Shown one piece after another: positions 48,797 through 49,434 of a DNA stretch of 49,434 bases (its first letter is position 1; every line of letters starts with the position of its first letter). The notes beneath the pieces are model-generated. The model was given only the letters and a program-made list of their open reading frames with translations. It was not told the DNA's origin and made no database searches. The stretch covers positions 1 through 49,434 of the forward strand of contig URKJ01000037.1 of the NCBI GenBank assembly GCA_900548385.1. Direction: 5' to 3'. Position numbers and translations under genes: made by a program. Origin of the DNA: an uncultured bacterium. Its GTDB lineage: Bacteria; Verrucomicrobiota; Lentisphaeria; Victivallales; UBA1829.

Positions 48797-49434
48797 TTAT
48801 CCCGCCGGTGGTGTTGGTGGAGTGTCTGCTGTTTCGTTATCAACGGCAATCATCGCGTCTCCTGATTTGATCAGGTCGACAACATCGCTGTCCAATACGA
48901 CACTGGCGTTTCGAATATCCGCGTCAGCATTCCAGTTGGTCTTTCTCCACCAGTAGGCGGTACCGCTGGTGACAAAAGAACCGACATGACCATCACCGAA
49001 AAGAATGTTTCCAAACTTTTCATGATTTTCTGCGGCGCCTCCGGAACCTCCGTCAAAGAGAATACCGGAGTCCGATACGCAGGTGTTTGCATTCATGCCG
49101 GGAAGATAATGGTAACTGAGTCCAAGATCTCCTTGAGCCCCATCCGTATCGGTGCTCTTGAATGGGTTTTTGTCATCCGCGAATTCTGTTATTGCGGAGC
49201 TGTATATTGCCGCTTTGGTGGAAGTGGACGGGCAGATATACATCTTCATATCCGTCAAAACTCCGTTTATGACCAAGGGCGCCAATCCTTCCGACGATTT
49301 TTCATCAGCCGCTTTGGTTGCCGTCGGCAAAATCACATCGTCCGGAAAATTGGTGAATAATTGGAAAGCCAATCCAATTTGTTTCTGATTGGAAGCGCAG
49401 GAAATTCTGCGTGCTTTCTCACGAGCTGAGTTCA
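48797..49434 (-). CDS. Pseudopilin cassette 2, partial (runs off the window)
   Basis: The minus-strand frame is open from the window end. It shows LNSAREKARRISCASNQKQIGL, FTNFPDDVILP, LTDMKMYICPSTS, YHYLPGMNANTCVSDSGILFDG and HEKFGNILFGDG (H-X9-DG), ending in a stop at 48797-48799. It is a close paralogue of cassette 1. The first 25 residues and the glycine-rich end motif are nearly identical, while the stretch after DDVILP, the middle and the last 45 residues differ. Whether it has its own prepilin signal cannot be seen. Confidence 0.85.
   Translation of the reverse strand, partial: NSAREKARRISCASNQKQIGLAFQLFTNFPDDVILPTATKAADEKSSEGLAPLVINGVLTDMKMYICPSTSTKAAIYSSAITEFADDKNPFKSTDTDGAQGDLGLSYHYLPGMNANTCVSDSGILFDGGSGGAAENHEKFGNILFGDGHVGSFVTSGTAYWWRKTNWNADADIRNASVVLDSDVVDLIKSGDAMIAVDNETADTPPTPPAG

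Overview
The window looks like chromosomal DNA of a Lentisphaerota (Victivallis-like) gut bacterium. This is an inference from gene content: several prepilin-like 'H-X9-DG' proteins sit beside large secreted clan GH-A glycosidases under LacI-type regulators, and there are secretin-like proteins, PilT-type ATPases and Bat proteins. No rRNA or tRNA gene or taxonomic marker settles it. Bases 1-51 are leftover Illumina/Nextera adapter, so the biological sequence starts at about 52.

Layout. 282-5080: two fused Bat genes (BatB/C and BatD/E). 5208-6777: a sugar isomerase-like protein and an AraC regulator. 6903-10337: two secretin-like proteins, closed by a terminator. 16562-10454 (minus): an operon of regulator, pseudopilin and two paralogous GH-A glycosidases, joined mostly by ATGA overlaps. 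16880-19803: ABC exporter and HlyD-type adaptor. 19908-21230: NapH/NapG-like polyferredoxin. 21348-23906: two PilT-like ATPases. 30994-23994 (minus): LacI regulator, GH-A glycosidase, pseudopilin and GH42-like enzyme, with a consensus promoter and duplicated operator-like sites. 35535-31206 (minus): pseudopilin and a 1175-residue GH-A enzyme. 39686-35675 (minus): LCAT-like lipoprotein, then a hydrolase-like/acyltransferase fusion. 42461-39813 (minus): rpmB, thiE, EamA transporter and AraC/PocR-like regulator. 42695-44721: two unknown membrane proteins. 47247-44730 (minus): four phage-like morphogenesis genes, including a terminase large subunit.

The most unusual part is 47363-49434. A good promoter and ribosome binding site drive the first 16 codons of a pseudopilin on the plus strand, which then runs into a stop. 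About 1.2 kb away, on the opposite strand, lies a pseudopilin body that lacks exactly this start. A second, diverged body follows and runs off the window end. Inverting 47515-48696 through a shared GT dinucleotide would restore one intact 245-residue pseudopilin in frame. It would also bring together two 24-base arms ending in matching TATTAC/GTAATA. I read this as an invertible, shufflon-like pseudopilin locus caught in the off state. No recombinase is visible in the window, and an assembly chimera is not excluded.

Together the window describes a glycan-degrading cell. Each glycosidase operon carries its own pseudopilin and most carry their own regulator. Secretin-like proteins and PilT-like ATPases could serve a type II secretion or type IV pilus-like apparatus that uses these pseudopilins.
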